NCBI GenBank assembly: GCA_030267965.1
Contig: BRYA01000688.1
Location: 1,535-31,680 of the forward strand
Length of the DNA stretch: 30,146 nt
From: Triparma columacea
Lineage: Eukaryota; Sar; Bolidophyceae; Parmales; Triparmaceae
Direction: 5' to 3'
Shown: piece by piece, positions 1 through 10,500 of the stretch
Layout of the letters: each line of letters begins with the position of its first letter
How positions within the stretch are numbered: position 1 is the first letter of the stretch
Notes under the pieces: model-generated
The model's database searches: none
What the model saw: the letters and a program-made list of their open reading frames with translations, nothing else
What the model was told of the DNA's origin: nothing
Program-made: the position numbers and the translations under genes

Positions 1-72
1 GAGGTCTTTGTCTTAATTTTTAACGCCCCCACTCCCCCCCCCTCCCCCCCCCCCCTCCTTCTCCTCACCAAG

Positions 73-845
73 TGCACGCCGAAGCTAATGGTAGATCACG
101 TCCGCGAGAAGCACTTAGGCCTCCCCCCAACACCCGGCAAGGCCGACGGCAAGCTGCCGTCCGGTTACGAGGGCACGGGTTTCAAGGAGGTCGACGTTGT
201 AGTGCAGGGGAGGTCGTTTGGGAAGTTCAGGATACCGCTGGGGAACGACCCTGCGGATACTAAGAAGTGGCTGGAAGATAGGAAGAAGAGGTGAGGGTAA
301 AGGAGGGGGCGTAGATTTGTGGACTTTTTAAGACATCTGATGGTCGACGGGCTCTCACCCCCATCGCCCCCTCCCCTAGGTTCCCTACTAAGAAGAATAT
401 CGCAGCAAAGGTTGAGAAGAAGGCTTTGGACGAAGCGAACAACGCATCCATCGTAGATTCCAACGGGTTCTGGGAGGACGCCGGCGGTGCCAAGACTCCC
501 CTTGCTCGCGACCCCGACGCCTACAAGTGCACAAAGGCTGGGCAGTTTGGGAAACTCTGCAGACACTTCATGGCAACAAAGGGGTGCAGGAGGGGGGAAG
601 AATGCATGGACGTTCACGACGAGACGGCGAGGAGGGCACTGGAGGAAAGGAGGAAAGCTGCGGGTAATAATAAGAGGGTCATGGAGGAGACTTTTGGGAA
701 GGAGATTGGGAGGAACAAGAAAAGCAGGGTCAGCGTGCTGGGGAAGCTACTGGAGGGGGAACAGAAGAGGGAGAAAGGGCTGACGCTTGCGGCGATCAGG
801 TACCTGGTTGAGGTCAACTTCTACCAAACGCGTGTAAAAAAGTAG
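73..845 (+). CDS. NUFIP1: NUFIP1-like box C/D snoRNP assembly factor, 3' part
   Basis: NUFIP1 (yeast Rsa1) bridges the R2TP/HSP90 system and Snu13 during box C/D snoRNP assembly in the nucleus. The gene enters from the left; I see two exons, 73-290 and 380-845, joined by a GTGAGG...TAG intron (291-379). The first exon opens with the end of a C2H2-type finger (Cys at 73, then HVREKH). It continues into the family signature KKWLEDRKKRFPTKKN, which spans the splice junction and matches the human block with WREERRKNYPT. A CCCH finger follows (C-x8-C-x5-C-x3-H pattern around 528-620). The C-terminus (GKLLEGEQKREKGLTLAAIR) matches the C-terminal helix found in plant and animal homologues, and the stop is TAG at 843-845. 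The missing N-terminus lies left of the window; the sequence before 73 is a pyrimidine-rich intron end. The next gene is convergent, 39 bp away. Confidence 0.78.
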
Positions 846-884
846 GCGAATGTTGTTTTGTTGGGATATGAAAACGCCCAACCC

Positions 885-1636
885 TTACTCTTCGTAGTCG
901 CTCATCTCCTCCAAGCCCTCCAAAAGCTCCAGTATCCTATCAGAACATTCCACGACCCTCTCCTCGTCCTTAAGTTTGTAGAACTTAGTCGCCAGTTTCT
1001 TCACCTTTGCCTCTGACAGCTGTTGTCTGTTGGTCTTGGTGTCCATGGCGATCCTCTTGAAGTCCAGGCTCTTGTGCTTCTTCAAGAGCTTCACGATGTA
1101 CTCCTGGTCGTCGACGGAGACAGGGAGCATCACGTCGGCCCTGGTGTGGCCCTTTATTCTGCCGTCGGCGGGAATGTCAAAGAGCTCAATGGCAGTAGAA
1201 GCATCGCCCTTCATATTATTCACATTGTTTCCGCTAGGCTGTAGGAGGAGGGAGGGGGGTGGGGGGTGGGAGGGAAGGGGGGGCGAGCAGTGTGTTAGGT
1301 TTGAACCGATGAAGAGTAGAACTGCGGGAACAATGCACCCTGCATGAACCCTCAACCCTCAACCTCCACATCCACCCCACTCTCCTCCTCCGTCCCCTCT
1401 ACCCTCCTCCCCCTCCTCCTTCTCACCTTGCTCACGTCATCGTTCACCCTAGCCTTGAGCCCTATGCGCTTCAGGTTCTCCAAGGGGGTGGCATCAGGCA
1501 TCCAATTCTTCTTGACCTCCTCATTTGTGAAGAGACCACGAGGATTCTTGTACTTTGACACCTTGTACGAGCCAGACATTGCCTTGTTCTGCCTACTAAC
1601 ACTACGTCCTTTCTTGTTCTTTCCATGCCTGACCAT
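885..1636 (-). CDS. NOP16: Nop16-family ribosome biogenesis protein
   Basis: NOP16 is a nucleolar factor of 60S pre-ribosome assembly. Two exons on the minus strand: 1636-1427 (70 codons, phase 0) and 1238-885, joined by a GTGAGA...CAG intron (1426-1239), giving 187 residues, close to the usual size. The N-terminus is basic (MVRHGKNKKGRSVSRQNK) and is followed by the family block with KKNWMPDATPLENLKRIGL. After the splice a second block, LLKKHKSLDFKRIAMDTKTN, matches the C-terminal Nop16 motif in which residues equivalent to DYKAMARD are conserved. The C-terminus is acidic (EEMSDYEE). I chose the ATG at 1636 because it opens directly into the basic Nop16 start; the longer open frame upstream lacks family resemblance. 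The gene ends 39 bp from the NUFIP1-like gene and starts 359 bp from the divergent SDHAF2 gene. Confidence 0.8.
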
Positions 1637-1995
1637 TATAACGCCTGAGGGAGAGAGAGGAGAAGGGCAGGAACGATTGGCAAATTCGGAGGTTGGGTAA
1701 GTTATCGGGTTCCAAGCATCTTTTAGACAATTAGATGGTAGATATGGGAACAGGTTGACGATATCTCCACATTGATCCACAATTCAAGCGCCATGGATCT
1801 TACTTCAATTTTTCACCTTCCTGTTCAGAAATGACCGGGATTATATCAAAGGTGAAATTGCACCCCCTCACACGCTCAAACCACGTCCTCGTTTCCTTAT
1901 TTTCTTCCTTCTCCTCTTCCTTCAACTCGATCTAACTCCCTCTTCCACCTTCTCGTCCTATCAGCTAAAAAGACATAAACTTCGATTCCCAGACA
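1637..1995. promoter_or_regulatory. Divergent intergenic region between NOP16 and SDHAF2
   Basis: This 359 bp stretch separates two divergently oriented starts. I see no convincing open frame. The half next to SDHAF2 (about 1888-1955) is a long pyrimidine run on the plus strand, like the region before several other start codons in this window, and probably marks its transcription start or 5' UTR. No clear TATA box was found. Confidence 0.35.
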
Positions 1996-2703
1996 ATGTT
2001 CTCTCCCTTGTCTAGCCGTGTCATGAGGCGCGTTGCGCCTCGCGTGGGGACTTCTTTCCGTTCATATATGGGAGGTGCGAAGGAAGGTGTTGCCAGTACT
2101 GCTCGTACGACCCCTGAGATGGTGAAGAAGAGCGAGGAGGTGAGGATGGGGGTGAAAGTCTTTGTTGGAATGGGATTGGTTCGACACGGGGGGGGAGGGG
2201 GGGGGGGGTGATAATATCGATTATACCTTCCTCCCCCACGCACACCCCTAGTTCCCGTTTTTCGCCCCCTTCACCTCCTCTTACTCACCACACCTCCCTC
2301 CCAGGCCGACAAGATCATCAGGGCCTCTCATTTTGCCATGCCTGACATCTCCACGATTCCCGAGTCATCTATAGACGAAACGTACGACGCTGCTTCAGTG
2401 AGGAGCAAGAGACTTATTTACAGAGCGAAGCAGCGCGGCTGGTTGGAGGTGGATGTCCTCCTGGGAACTTGGGCTCACCATAATGTTCCCAAGCTTGACG
2501 ACAAGGCTTTGGATGAGTTTGAAGCCCTTGTTAACACGGACACCATTGAAATATACAATCTTCTCACCCTCCGTACACCCATTCCGGAGAGCCTCGACAA
2601 TGAAACCGTGAGGTCCATAGTTGAATGGTGTGAGGGGCAGCCTTTAGGAAAGGCGAGTGTCGAGGGGTACAGGGAGGCGAAGAAGGAGGCTGGACTGACG
2701 TAG
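1996..2703 (+). CDS. SDHAF2: Succinate dehydrogenase assembly factor 2 (Sdh5 family)
   Basis: SDHAF2 promotes covalent attachment of FAD to the flavoprotein subunit of succinate dehydrogenase in the mitochondrial matrix. Two exons, 1996-2139 (48 codons) and 2305-2703, joined by a GTGAGG...CAG intron, encode 180 residues. The N-terminus (Arg/Ser-rich, no acidic residues in the first 25) is a plausible mitochondrial presequence. The second exon holds the Sdh5/DUF339 core: RLIYRAKQRGWLEVDVLLGT, then residues equivalent to WA..N.P.LD, an FEALVNTDTIEIYNLLT segment, and the acidic C-terminal part. All the strongly conserved positions (RxxYRxKxRGWxExD, FExLL, D.YN.L) are present. The ATG at 1996 is the only one that opens into a presequence in frame. 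It converges on the SfsA-like gene with 52 bp between the stops. Confidence 0.88.
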
Positions 2704-2755
2704 TTTGATAATTAAAATGCATCGCTGTGTGATTGGTAATGAAACATCCAACAGA

Positions 2756-3981
2756 TTACTTCTTCATGTCAACATCAATCATTCCGTGGTAAAAGCAGTC
2801 TCCGTTGGTATTCCAGTGCACTTTGGCGCAGAGAACGTCCACGCCTGCGCTACTTGCCTTTGCAAGCTCTTCCGCAAATACTGGGCACTGTGGACGGGAG
2901 GTTTGGTAGGATGGATTGTGTTGTGAGAAAGTGACGAGAGAACCTCCCTATCCCCCCTCAAACCTCAACCCCCCTCCCTACTTACCTGCTCGTGACACGC
3001 CCTGAACCCTTCACAGTCCCCCCTTGAGATAACGAACAGCACCTTGGCGTTCTCCCCTTTCTTCTGAAGCTTTGCCAAGTTCCGCAAGTGCTTGATGGCC
3101 CTCTCGCTGACCACCTTCTTCCCCTCAAACTCCTGCCCGACCCGGCCCCAGGGGAATATCCCGTACCTCTTGTACTCTTCAGCGGGGACTGAGGACGTAA
3201 CGACGCAGTGGTTATCGTTGACCTTTTTGGGCGCAGTCTCTGAGTGGTAATCAGCGCAGACAACATTCTTGACTTCGAGGATAATGTCAGAGACGTCAGA
3301 GTCGCTGTTCTCGATCACGTAGTCGACCCTTGAGTCACCAAGAGTGACTTGGCTGCGAACCGTCTCGCTTTCCCTCCCACCAAAGGGAAGTACCGCAGTC
3401 TCAAGAAGCTTCTTCGTAACCAATTCTGCGAGCCTTGGGTGAGCTGTGGGGGGAGGAGGAGGAAGGGGGGGAGGAGGGTATCGTTAGGGAACGGTCTTCG
3501 CTTGGCGTGCAAGAGGGCCAACAACCCCCCACCTCATAGGTATTTCCTCACCTCCCACCAAAGCCTCCCCCTCAGGACCGCACTCAGGTCCTTTGCACGT
3601 CACCAGCTCAACTGAGTGCGAAGTTTTCCCCCCCGGAGGACGCGCCTTCATCCAAACTTCCGCCCCAGGATGCATCAAGCCTCCCACATCAAGGGCAGGA
3701 GTGTGGGCAATCACAGTGGAGCCATCGGCCAACTTGACGTCTGCGACATATGGTGATCGAATTGATTTGGATGGACGACAAACAACCAAGCCCCTAATCA
3801 GCGGACCAATCGCCAGCAGAGGCTTCAAGGTTGCAGTGAGGTGCATCGAGTCACTGTCTTCACTTTTTTTACTACTCTTTTTGGACTTCTTCGGCTTTGA
3901 TGGTTTAGTTTTCGTAGTTTTCGTTTTATTAGCTGCCTTGTGAGTTTCTTGAATTCTCCCGCTTCTTCTAGTTGAAACCAT
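2756..3981 (-). CDS. SfsA-family protein (sugar fermentation stimulation / nuclease fold)
   Basis: SfsA proteins have an N-terminal OB-like nucleic-acid-binding domain and a PD-(D/E)XK nuclease-like domain. Bacterial members bind DNA; their role in eukaryotes is not established. Three minus-strand exons (3981-3552, 3443-2986, 2887-2756) join in frame through GTGAGG...CAG and GTAAGT...CAG introns to give 339 residues. Residues about 1-45 are a Lys/Ser/Thr-rich extension that looks like a nuclear or organelle targeting or nucleic-acid-binding tail. The OB part includes VADVKLADGSTVIAHTPALD. The nuclease-like part shows RVDYVIEN followed by ILEVKNV (the D and E-x-K positions), then SERAIKHLRNLAKL and VLFVISRGD. 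The small last exon encodes the family C-terminus (PVFAEELAKASSAGVDVLCA). An alternative start at 4026 would add 15 residues but leave only 5 bp to the neighbouring gene, so 3981 is preferred. Confidence 0.82.
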
Positions 3982-4031
3982 GAATTGCCCCTTTCTATTC
4001 TTTTTTGCTGCCAGACCATTCAGCAAAAAAT
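3982..4031. promoter_or_regulatory. 50-bp bidirectional promoter region
   Basis: Only 50 bp separate the ATG of the SfsA-family gene (minus, 3981) from the ATG of the M20D amidohydrolase (plus, 4032). The first codons of both are well supported (basic start; signal peptide), so the promoter elements of both must lie here or inside the coding regions. No TATA box is evident. Confidence 0.45.
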
Positions 4032-5742
4032 ATGCACTTTTTGACGTTCATTTCTCTCCTTCTTTTGGCGATTGTTGCCTCTGCTGATCAGAATGAAATC
4101 CCTGAGGACCTACTAACAGACCCTAACATTGAAGCCTGGTGAGATGGACATGCCTCGATGAATCAACTCAAATTGGCTTCACCATTTTCTCACCTCATGC
4201 CGCTTAAATCCTCGACCACTCCCGCCCCTAGGGTAATTGCTATCCGAAGAGACCTGCATACTACGCCTGAGTTGATGTACAAGGAGACGGTGACCTCTGC
4301 CAAGATCCAGACTGCTTTGAGGTCTCTGGATATTAATTTCAAGATGGGTTACGGAAGGAACACGAAACCTGAACGCATCGAGGGTGCGGGTGGGACCGGA
4401 GTGATTGCTGACATCGGAACGGGGAAGCCTCCTACTGTGCTTTTGAGGGCAGATATGGACGGGCTCCCAATTGATGAGAGCAAGAGGACAGACTTGGAGT
4501 TCAGGAGCACGCACCCTGGGCGCATGCACGCTTGTGGCCACGATGGTCACACAAGCATGCTCCTTGGAGCCGCGAGGGTCCTCAAGTCGATGGAGGGTAA
4601 CATCAACGGCACCGTGAGGTTAATGTTCCAGCCTGCTGAGGAGGGGGGGGCGGGAGGAAAGAGGATGAGGGATGAAGGTATTCTGGAAATGGAGCCAGCG
4701 GTTGAAAGAGGTGAGGGTGGACGGCGGCTGATTGAACGAACGACGAGGAAAATTGAACAGTGAAGAACGAATAGCGAACAGAACTCTCATCCGTCGCTCC
4801 ACCCGCAGCTTTCGGCCTTCATCTGTGGCCAGGGCTTCCCAGTGGGGTCATTGGAGGGAAGGTAAGATGAGATGAGGAGCTGCTGAATAACAAATTTATG
4901 ATGCCGGCGCTAACCCAATTTACCCACTAACGCAACCCTTTGGTCGTCGCAGAGCGGAGTCGTTCTTGCTGCTTGCGATCGTTTCCAGATCCTTATTCAC
5001 GGGGTCGGAGGTCACGCCGCCATGCCACACCTCACCAAAGACCCCATCGTGGCGACTGCCGCAATGGTGCAGGGCTTCCAGACGATAATCAGCCGAGGCC
5101 TCCACCCCCTCGAGAGTGGCGTCGTAAGCGTCACCAAGCTTGATGGTGGGAGTGCTTTTAACGTCATTCCTAGTGGGATCACGATGTGGGGTACCGTGAG
5201 GGCGCTGTCCACAGAGACCTTGGTGACCTTGATGAAAAGGGTTGAGACGGTTGGAGGGGACATTGCAAAGAGCTTCGGTTGCAACATCACCGTTACCTGG
5301 TCTCCTGACTTCTACCCCCCCACGGTGAATGATAAGGACCTCTGGGACAACTTTGCCAGCGGCGTCGCTGCTCAGGTCAGCGAAACAAAGGAATACGTTG
5401 ATGTCGTCCCCACCATGGGTGCCGAGGACTTTGGATTCATCGCGGAGAGGGTGCCCAGCGCATTTTACCTCCTCGGACAGGGTTCTGCGCCTGGTACGGA
5501 CTACGGCCTTCATCATCCTATGTTCTCTATAGATGAGAGTGTATTGATAAAGGGGGTTGAGGTGAGAGGCGAGCAAAGAGGCGAGCAAAGCGAATTGCAC
5601 GAGGGTTATGGTGTGTCAACGTCGTCATCCTCCCACTAACACCAAAATTTTCATGCACCGATTCCTTCGTCAACAGCTTCACGTAAGGAGTGCGCTTGGC
5701 TCTCTCGAAGATCTATGGAAGAAGAGAGAGGAGGAGGCATAA
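4032..5742 (+). CDS. Secreted M20D amidohydrolase (ILR1 / hippurate hydrolase-like)
   Basis: M20D peptidases hydrolyse N-acyl amino acids (hippurate, IAA-amino acid conjugates) with two metal ions. Five exons (4032-4138, 4232-4710, 4809-4861, 4953-5561, 5677-5742) join in frame to 437 residues, typical of the family. Exon 1 encodes a signal peptide (MHFLTFISLLLLAIVASA), so the enzyme should enter the secretory pathway as plant ILR1-like enzymes do. Metal-binding motifs are intact: HACGHDGHTSML (Cys about 138, His about 140), QPAEEGG (Glu 172-173), FGLHLWPGLPSG, GVGGHAAMPH in the dimerisation/lid domain, MGAEDFGF and HHPMFSIDE near the C-terminus. Introns are GTGAGA, GTGAGG, GTAAGA and GTGAGA with TAG or CAG ends. 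No HDEL/KDEL retention signal is seen at the C-terminus (WKKREEEA). The true substrate cannot be read from sequence. Confidence 0.88.
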
Positions 5743-5900
5743 AAGAAATTATTCAGAATTATCTTTAGTGCTATCCATTGCGTTGTACGCGGAACTATCG
5801 CCTTTCTATTTCTCATTCCTGTATCTGCTGTTTGGTATTTCTTTCGTCTCCCTGTCTTCCACTTGTTATCCACCCCCCACCCACCCTCGGCAGTTAAATT

Positions 5901-6796
5901 ATGGTCAAAGTGTGCTTCTTCGGAGACAGTCTCACAACTGGGATGCTTTCGTCCGGGTCTGACAAGTACTACCCACCCAGTGCAGTGACAGCTCGCGCTA
6001 AATCAAAGTGGACGGTGGTAAATGAGGGTATCCCAGGAGGTGAGAGTGGGATGGATACCCTGGAAGACAAGAAGTGGACGGGAGCGTTGTTATCTGGTAT
6101 GGTCGGATGCGAATTTGTACATATCCTGTACAATGCGGGGCCTGAACGAAGTTTAGCCTTTCCCCGGTTCTAAGCCAATCCAAAGCTAACGTCCTCTTCA
6201 CTCTCACTCTTCGCTCCTCCTGGCAGACATGCTTTCAGAGATGCCTTCAAGACTGTCTTCCCTCTTGCGAGACTCTGCTAGAAAGCACAGAGGTTCGATT
6301 GACGTAATTGCCTTCTTGGGCGGTACAAATGATCTGAGAATGGGGAGGAAGACCGAAGAAATTGTGAGTGATTTACGTAACATTGCTGAAATTTCGCGCA
6401 CGAATGGTGCCGCCCTGATAATGATAACCATTCCAGGAAACTCCTCAGACGCTATTGCGGGCATAGGGGCTAAGCGTGCGAGCGTCAATGATTTTATAGT
6501 TGGAGAATCTGAAGAGGTGAGCGGCGAGTGAAGCGAGTCGCTGGAAGGGTACAGAAGTGAACTGGTTCTCATCGCTTTGCTTCTCCCGTAGCTAACTACT
6601 TTGTTTGTCGCTGCGCTCTACCTTGCAGCTGAATTATACCGTTGTGGACATCAGCAGCGCTCTCCCTTTTGGGGAGGAGGAGGGGATGTACGGGGAGGAC
6701 GGAGTGCATTTGACGAGAAAGGGTTACAAGAAGGTCGGTGATCTCCTGCTGCAAGCACTCACTGCCGTCCTAAAGCGGACTTCAAAAGAAAAATGA
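5901..6796 (+). CDS. SGNH/GDSL-type hydrolase
   Basis: SGNH hydrolases are small esterases, lipases or deacetylases. Three exons (5901-6096, 6227-6516, 6629-6796) give 217 residues. The catalytic blocks are complete: block I VCFFGDSLTTG with Ser10, a Gly in NEGIPGG (block II), block III FLGGTNDLR with Asn100, and block V DGVHLTRKGY with Asp186 and His189. The first intron uses a less common donor (GTATGG, 6097) and ends CAG at 6224-6226; the second is GTGAGC...CAG. No signal peptide is visible, so a cytosolic enzyme is likely. The start ATG lies 10 residues before the nucleophile Ser, which is the usual spacing. It follows the M20D gene on the same strand after 158 bp. Substrate is unknown. 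Confidence 0.85.
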
Positions 6797-6873
6797 ACTT
6801 CTGTGCACCGTAAAATTTACCACTTCTAAGAATTAATACACCTACTGCTCTCCCCGCTCTAATGACAAAATCC

Positions 6874-7359
6874 CTAATAACTAAAGGGATTAAAGCCATC
6901 CTCGTCGTCATCGTCTGCCTTCTTGTCGTCCTCCATACTAACTGGTGATATTCTCCCCTTCCGACGAGGTTTGGATGGAGCCGGAGTAGAATTATCAGCC
7001 TTCCCCCGCGCAGCCTTCCCCCGCGCAGCCTTCCCCCGCGCGGCCTTCCCCCGCGCGGCCTTCCCCCCAATCCCAGTAGGCAATTCAGCCGTCAGCTTCG
7101 CCTGTGGCACGGCGGCGATCGTATGCTTCTTTGCCTGAGGCTCCTTGGTAGCCTCACCGACTATGAGGAGGGGTGATGAAGAGGGAGGAGGTGGAGGATG
7201 ACAATGACAAGTTGTCAGAGTCGGTGCTAAGTCACCTTCAAGCCAGGTGTCGTCAGCCTGTCCCAGATTCTCCCCGTTCTTTATCCTTTTCTCGTGTCTA
7301 TAAGTTTGAAGGCGATGAAGGATTTTGTGTTTTATATATTGTGCTAGTTTTATTGCCAT
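6874..7359 (-). CDS. Uncharacterised protein with tandem GKAAR repeat and acidic tail
   Basis: I do not recognise this protein. Probable exons are 7359-7236 and 7160-6874 (136 residues), joined by an intron of 75 bp (donor GTGACT, pyrimidine tract, TAG). The intron length is a multiple of three and has no in-frame stop, so an unspliced form is also possible. The N-terminus is basic (AIKLAQYIKHKILHRLQ). The middle contains a four-fold perfect repeat GKAAR (DNA repeat 6998-7068), followed by a Lys/Arg/Pro-rich stretch like a linker-histone tail. The end is strongly acidic (DDKKADDDDEDGF, then NPFSY). Longer starts at 7452 or 7548 are in the same frame; 7548 would almost touch the divergent lipase start at 7556, so 7359 is favoured weakly. 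It ends 77 bp from the convergent SGNH gene. A nucleic-acid-binding role is only a guess from composition. Confidence 0.45.
   Translation of the reverse strand: MAIKLAQYIKHKILHRLQTYRHEKRIKNGENLGQADDTWLEGDLAPTLTTCHCHPPPPPSSSPLLIVGEATKEPQAKKHTIAAVPQAKLTAELPTGIGGKAARGKAARGKAARGKAARGKADNSTPAPSKPRRKGRISPVSMEDDKKADDDDEDGFNPFSY
6998..7068. repeat. 15-bp tandem repeat, four copies
   Basis: On the plus strand the unit gccttcccccgcgca/g recurs four times in succession with one alternating base, followed by a partial copy. It lies in frame inside the minus-strand gene and encodes (GKAAR)n, so copy-number change would keep the frame. Confidence 0.9.
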
Positions 7360-7555
7360 CAAAACGCAAACGATTCGAAGAATATTTCGACGATATGGCG
7401 GGCGTGGCCCAAATTTTGAGAGCACAAGCGCCAAAAATTGTGGGAGGATCATGTGTTTTTGGAATTGAGAAATCTCCTTTTTCTGCATTTTCCTTTTTTT
7501 TTCGGACTTTATTGGATTATACCTCAAGTGACGCTCCTGTCGGTTCAAAAGTCAC

Positions 7556-10500
7556 ATGTTTACAACTATCGCAGCAATTTCAAACCTTGTCAGCCCCAAA
7601 ACCAAGGGAAGTGGCGATAGAAATGAGAAAAGAGATGATAACGTCTCGCCCTCGCCCCCCTCCTCTTCTCGGCCTCAGTTTACCTCCGTGGTATTGGCCG
7701 ACGAGGATGTGATACCCCGCTACAACGTTTCGAAGCTTGATGAGCTGAGTAAGGTGAGGAGAGAGGAGGGGCGGGTCCTCCGATGGAGATCCAACTGACC
7801 TCCACAAATCGCCACAAATCGCCCCCATCACTATCACCATTAACCCATCACCCTGCAGGACGTTATCCCATTCCGCTACGAATTCATGACTCCTAGCGAG
7901 ATCTCTGGTGTGTTCATTGCAATTGTACTCTCGTCGTCCATCGCAATCTCAACTTTCATCGTATCTATTGTCGTGGGAGGCAATCGCACGAGTAGTGACA
8001 TTTTCGAAGCCCTCGATACCATCTCCACCATCAACATCGTCTGGTCAGTCCTCATCCTTCCCGTCATGGGAGCAACCACTTTCTTTACGTTTAGGCGGTA
8101 CTATGATACGCTCCCGGACCTTTCATTCAGGCAGAAAATGCTTGTTCGCCAAGTCATTTCTGGCTTGGTCGTCTCCATCGTTTGGGGTACGGGAACGCTC
8201 ATCCAGTCCAGCAGTATCCTGTCTTCATCTTGCCCTCTCTTCAACGACTTGGATCTATATCTCTCAGTATTGGACGACTTCATAGGCAGTGCATTAGTCT
8301 TCATCTTCCATTGGGCTGCTATTGACCATATCATTTCCAAGGACAATCCGAACGAACTCCTTTCGGAAGCATCGCGTGGCCTGATTTACATCCCCTCCGT
8401 CCTCATTGTTGGTCTCGAATTGGCTCTTAGAGTCGCGGTAAATGTTGACTATCTCTTCTTAGCAAACCCCTACACGGATTCTGCGGTACGATCCCAGGGT
8501 TGCATCGACATAAACCAGGGAACTTTTACGTGTAAGCTCTCCCTGTTTGAGAGCTCCTACGTCCCTATAAGGACAACTCTTTTCGTTGTAATGACAGTGT
8601 CGATCCTCCTCATATTTGTCTACTGTGTGATTGCTTGGAAACGACTTGCGAAGCAATCGTGGCACACTCATCGATCTCTCAATGTTTCCCTACGCTTGTA
8701 TATCTGTAACACGATATCCATAGCGGTCGTGCTCTACAGTATTCGCCTCACCCAGTTCGTCATGGACATAAACAACGGGGGGCAAAAATCTACGAATCCG
8801 TGCACGTTCCTTCTCCTTCAGATGACGGCGTCGCCGGAGATCTTCCAGCTGTTTTCCACTTGGATGATATCCCGGGTGTACCTCTTCACGCCTATCCCGA
8901 AAAGCTTCCGGGACCGCCCCTACTACAAGATGCGCATCACCTTCCTCCAGACGTTCGCGTGGGGAGGGGGGGAAGATGGCTCGATCAAAACGAATCCTGA
9001 GGCTTTCTGGATGCAGGTCGTTGGTGATGAAAAGGTGAGACGATATCTAGCCATAACGGGATCAGACTTGTACAACGGCGCTAACGGCTTTGGTTGTCCA
9101 AACACTATCAACCCACCAACGCGACCCTTCGATCGTTGCTTCGCTCCCCACCTGTATATCAACCCCTCTGCTCCTCACTGCAGGTACAAAAGTCGCGAAA
9201 AGAGCGGGCCTCGCTACTCCGCAAGCTGCATTCGAAAGGTATGTCAATGAGAAAGAGCACTCGGTTTGGGGGGCTTTTCGACGACAAAGCATGGAAGCAA
9301 ATTGTGAAGGAAGGAGACTTTTCCCAATTCTCAGAAGCGAATCAAGTGCGAGGAGATTCCCTGTTGCGCAAGGTCGCGTACGGGCCGAACCCCCAAGTAG
9401 TCCAAACCCAGCCTGTCTTCTCCTTCGAGATCATGTTAAAGACAATGTGGATATCGAAGATAGTCTACGGCGATGGTGTCGAACCTGACGAGAAAGTGGA
9501 AAGCAGGGTCAAACATGAAGCTGGACTCCACGAGAAGATCGATGATCAACTAGAAAGGGGGTTGGAAACGGGGGCTAAGGCATTTGCTCCCTTGCGAATA
9601 AGGCGACAACGGTCTGTTGACGTGATGGGAGGGGCTGTCGAGGGACTTGGTGATAATATAGAGGGTTGGGAAGAAGGGAAGGACGAGAAAGGAGTTGATG
9701 TTGATGTTGATTGCGAAGAAGGGGTGGAGAAGGGAACGTCGTACCCTGGCTTCAACAAGGCGTGCGACATTGCCAAAGCAAAGCTCGGCCTCACTGGACA
9801 CTATACGCTCGAGAACGATGAATACAAAGTTCGATGCGTCATCTTCCACAACATAGAGTCAAAAAAGATCGTCGTTGCGTTCCGTGGCTCCAAGGCTGGC
9901 GCTAACTTTCTGGCCGATGCAAAGTTCATAAGAAAGCAGCATAATACCATGGAGGCTGACGGAAGAAATAGCTTCGAGAAGTGGTGGTCGAAGGCCATGG
10001 TCCACCGCGGGTTTTTAAGCTCTTTTGTCGACAGTGGTATTGAGCGGGCCGTTTTGAACCGTGTGTCAAGGTTGGTGGAGGTCATGAGGGAAGGGGTGGA
10101 GGGGAGGGAGGGAGCCAAAGAAGAGGGGAAAGATGAGTTAAGTGTTCTTATTTGCGGTCACAGCCTCGGAGGAGCTCTCGCGCAACTCTGCTCCTTCTCC
10201 ATTGCGTCCCACCTACAATTGCTCCCCACTGAAATATCGACGTACACTTTCGGGTGCCCTGGAATTGGGAACATTGCTACGTGCAAACAGATTGAGGCCC
10301 GATGCCCAGCTACGTTCAATGTCATCAACAACACAGACTGGGTCTACTACGTCGGGAAGTATGCGAGCCGCGTCTTCCACCCGGGAATTCCAGTGCAGAT
10401 AAATAGTAACGGTGACCTGTTAGTCCGTCCAACGTTTGTGGAGAGTTCTTTCAGTCACTTGTTGTGGCGAGAGAGCATCATGGACCACCTTTTCGCCTCT

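Noticed and set aside
7173..7712. Plus-strand frame upstream of the first lipase gene
   Set aside because: It overlaps the lipase start in another frame and the minus-strand gene, and shows no family resemblance.
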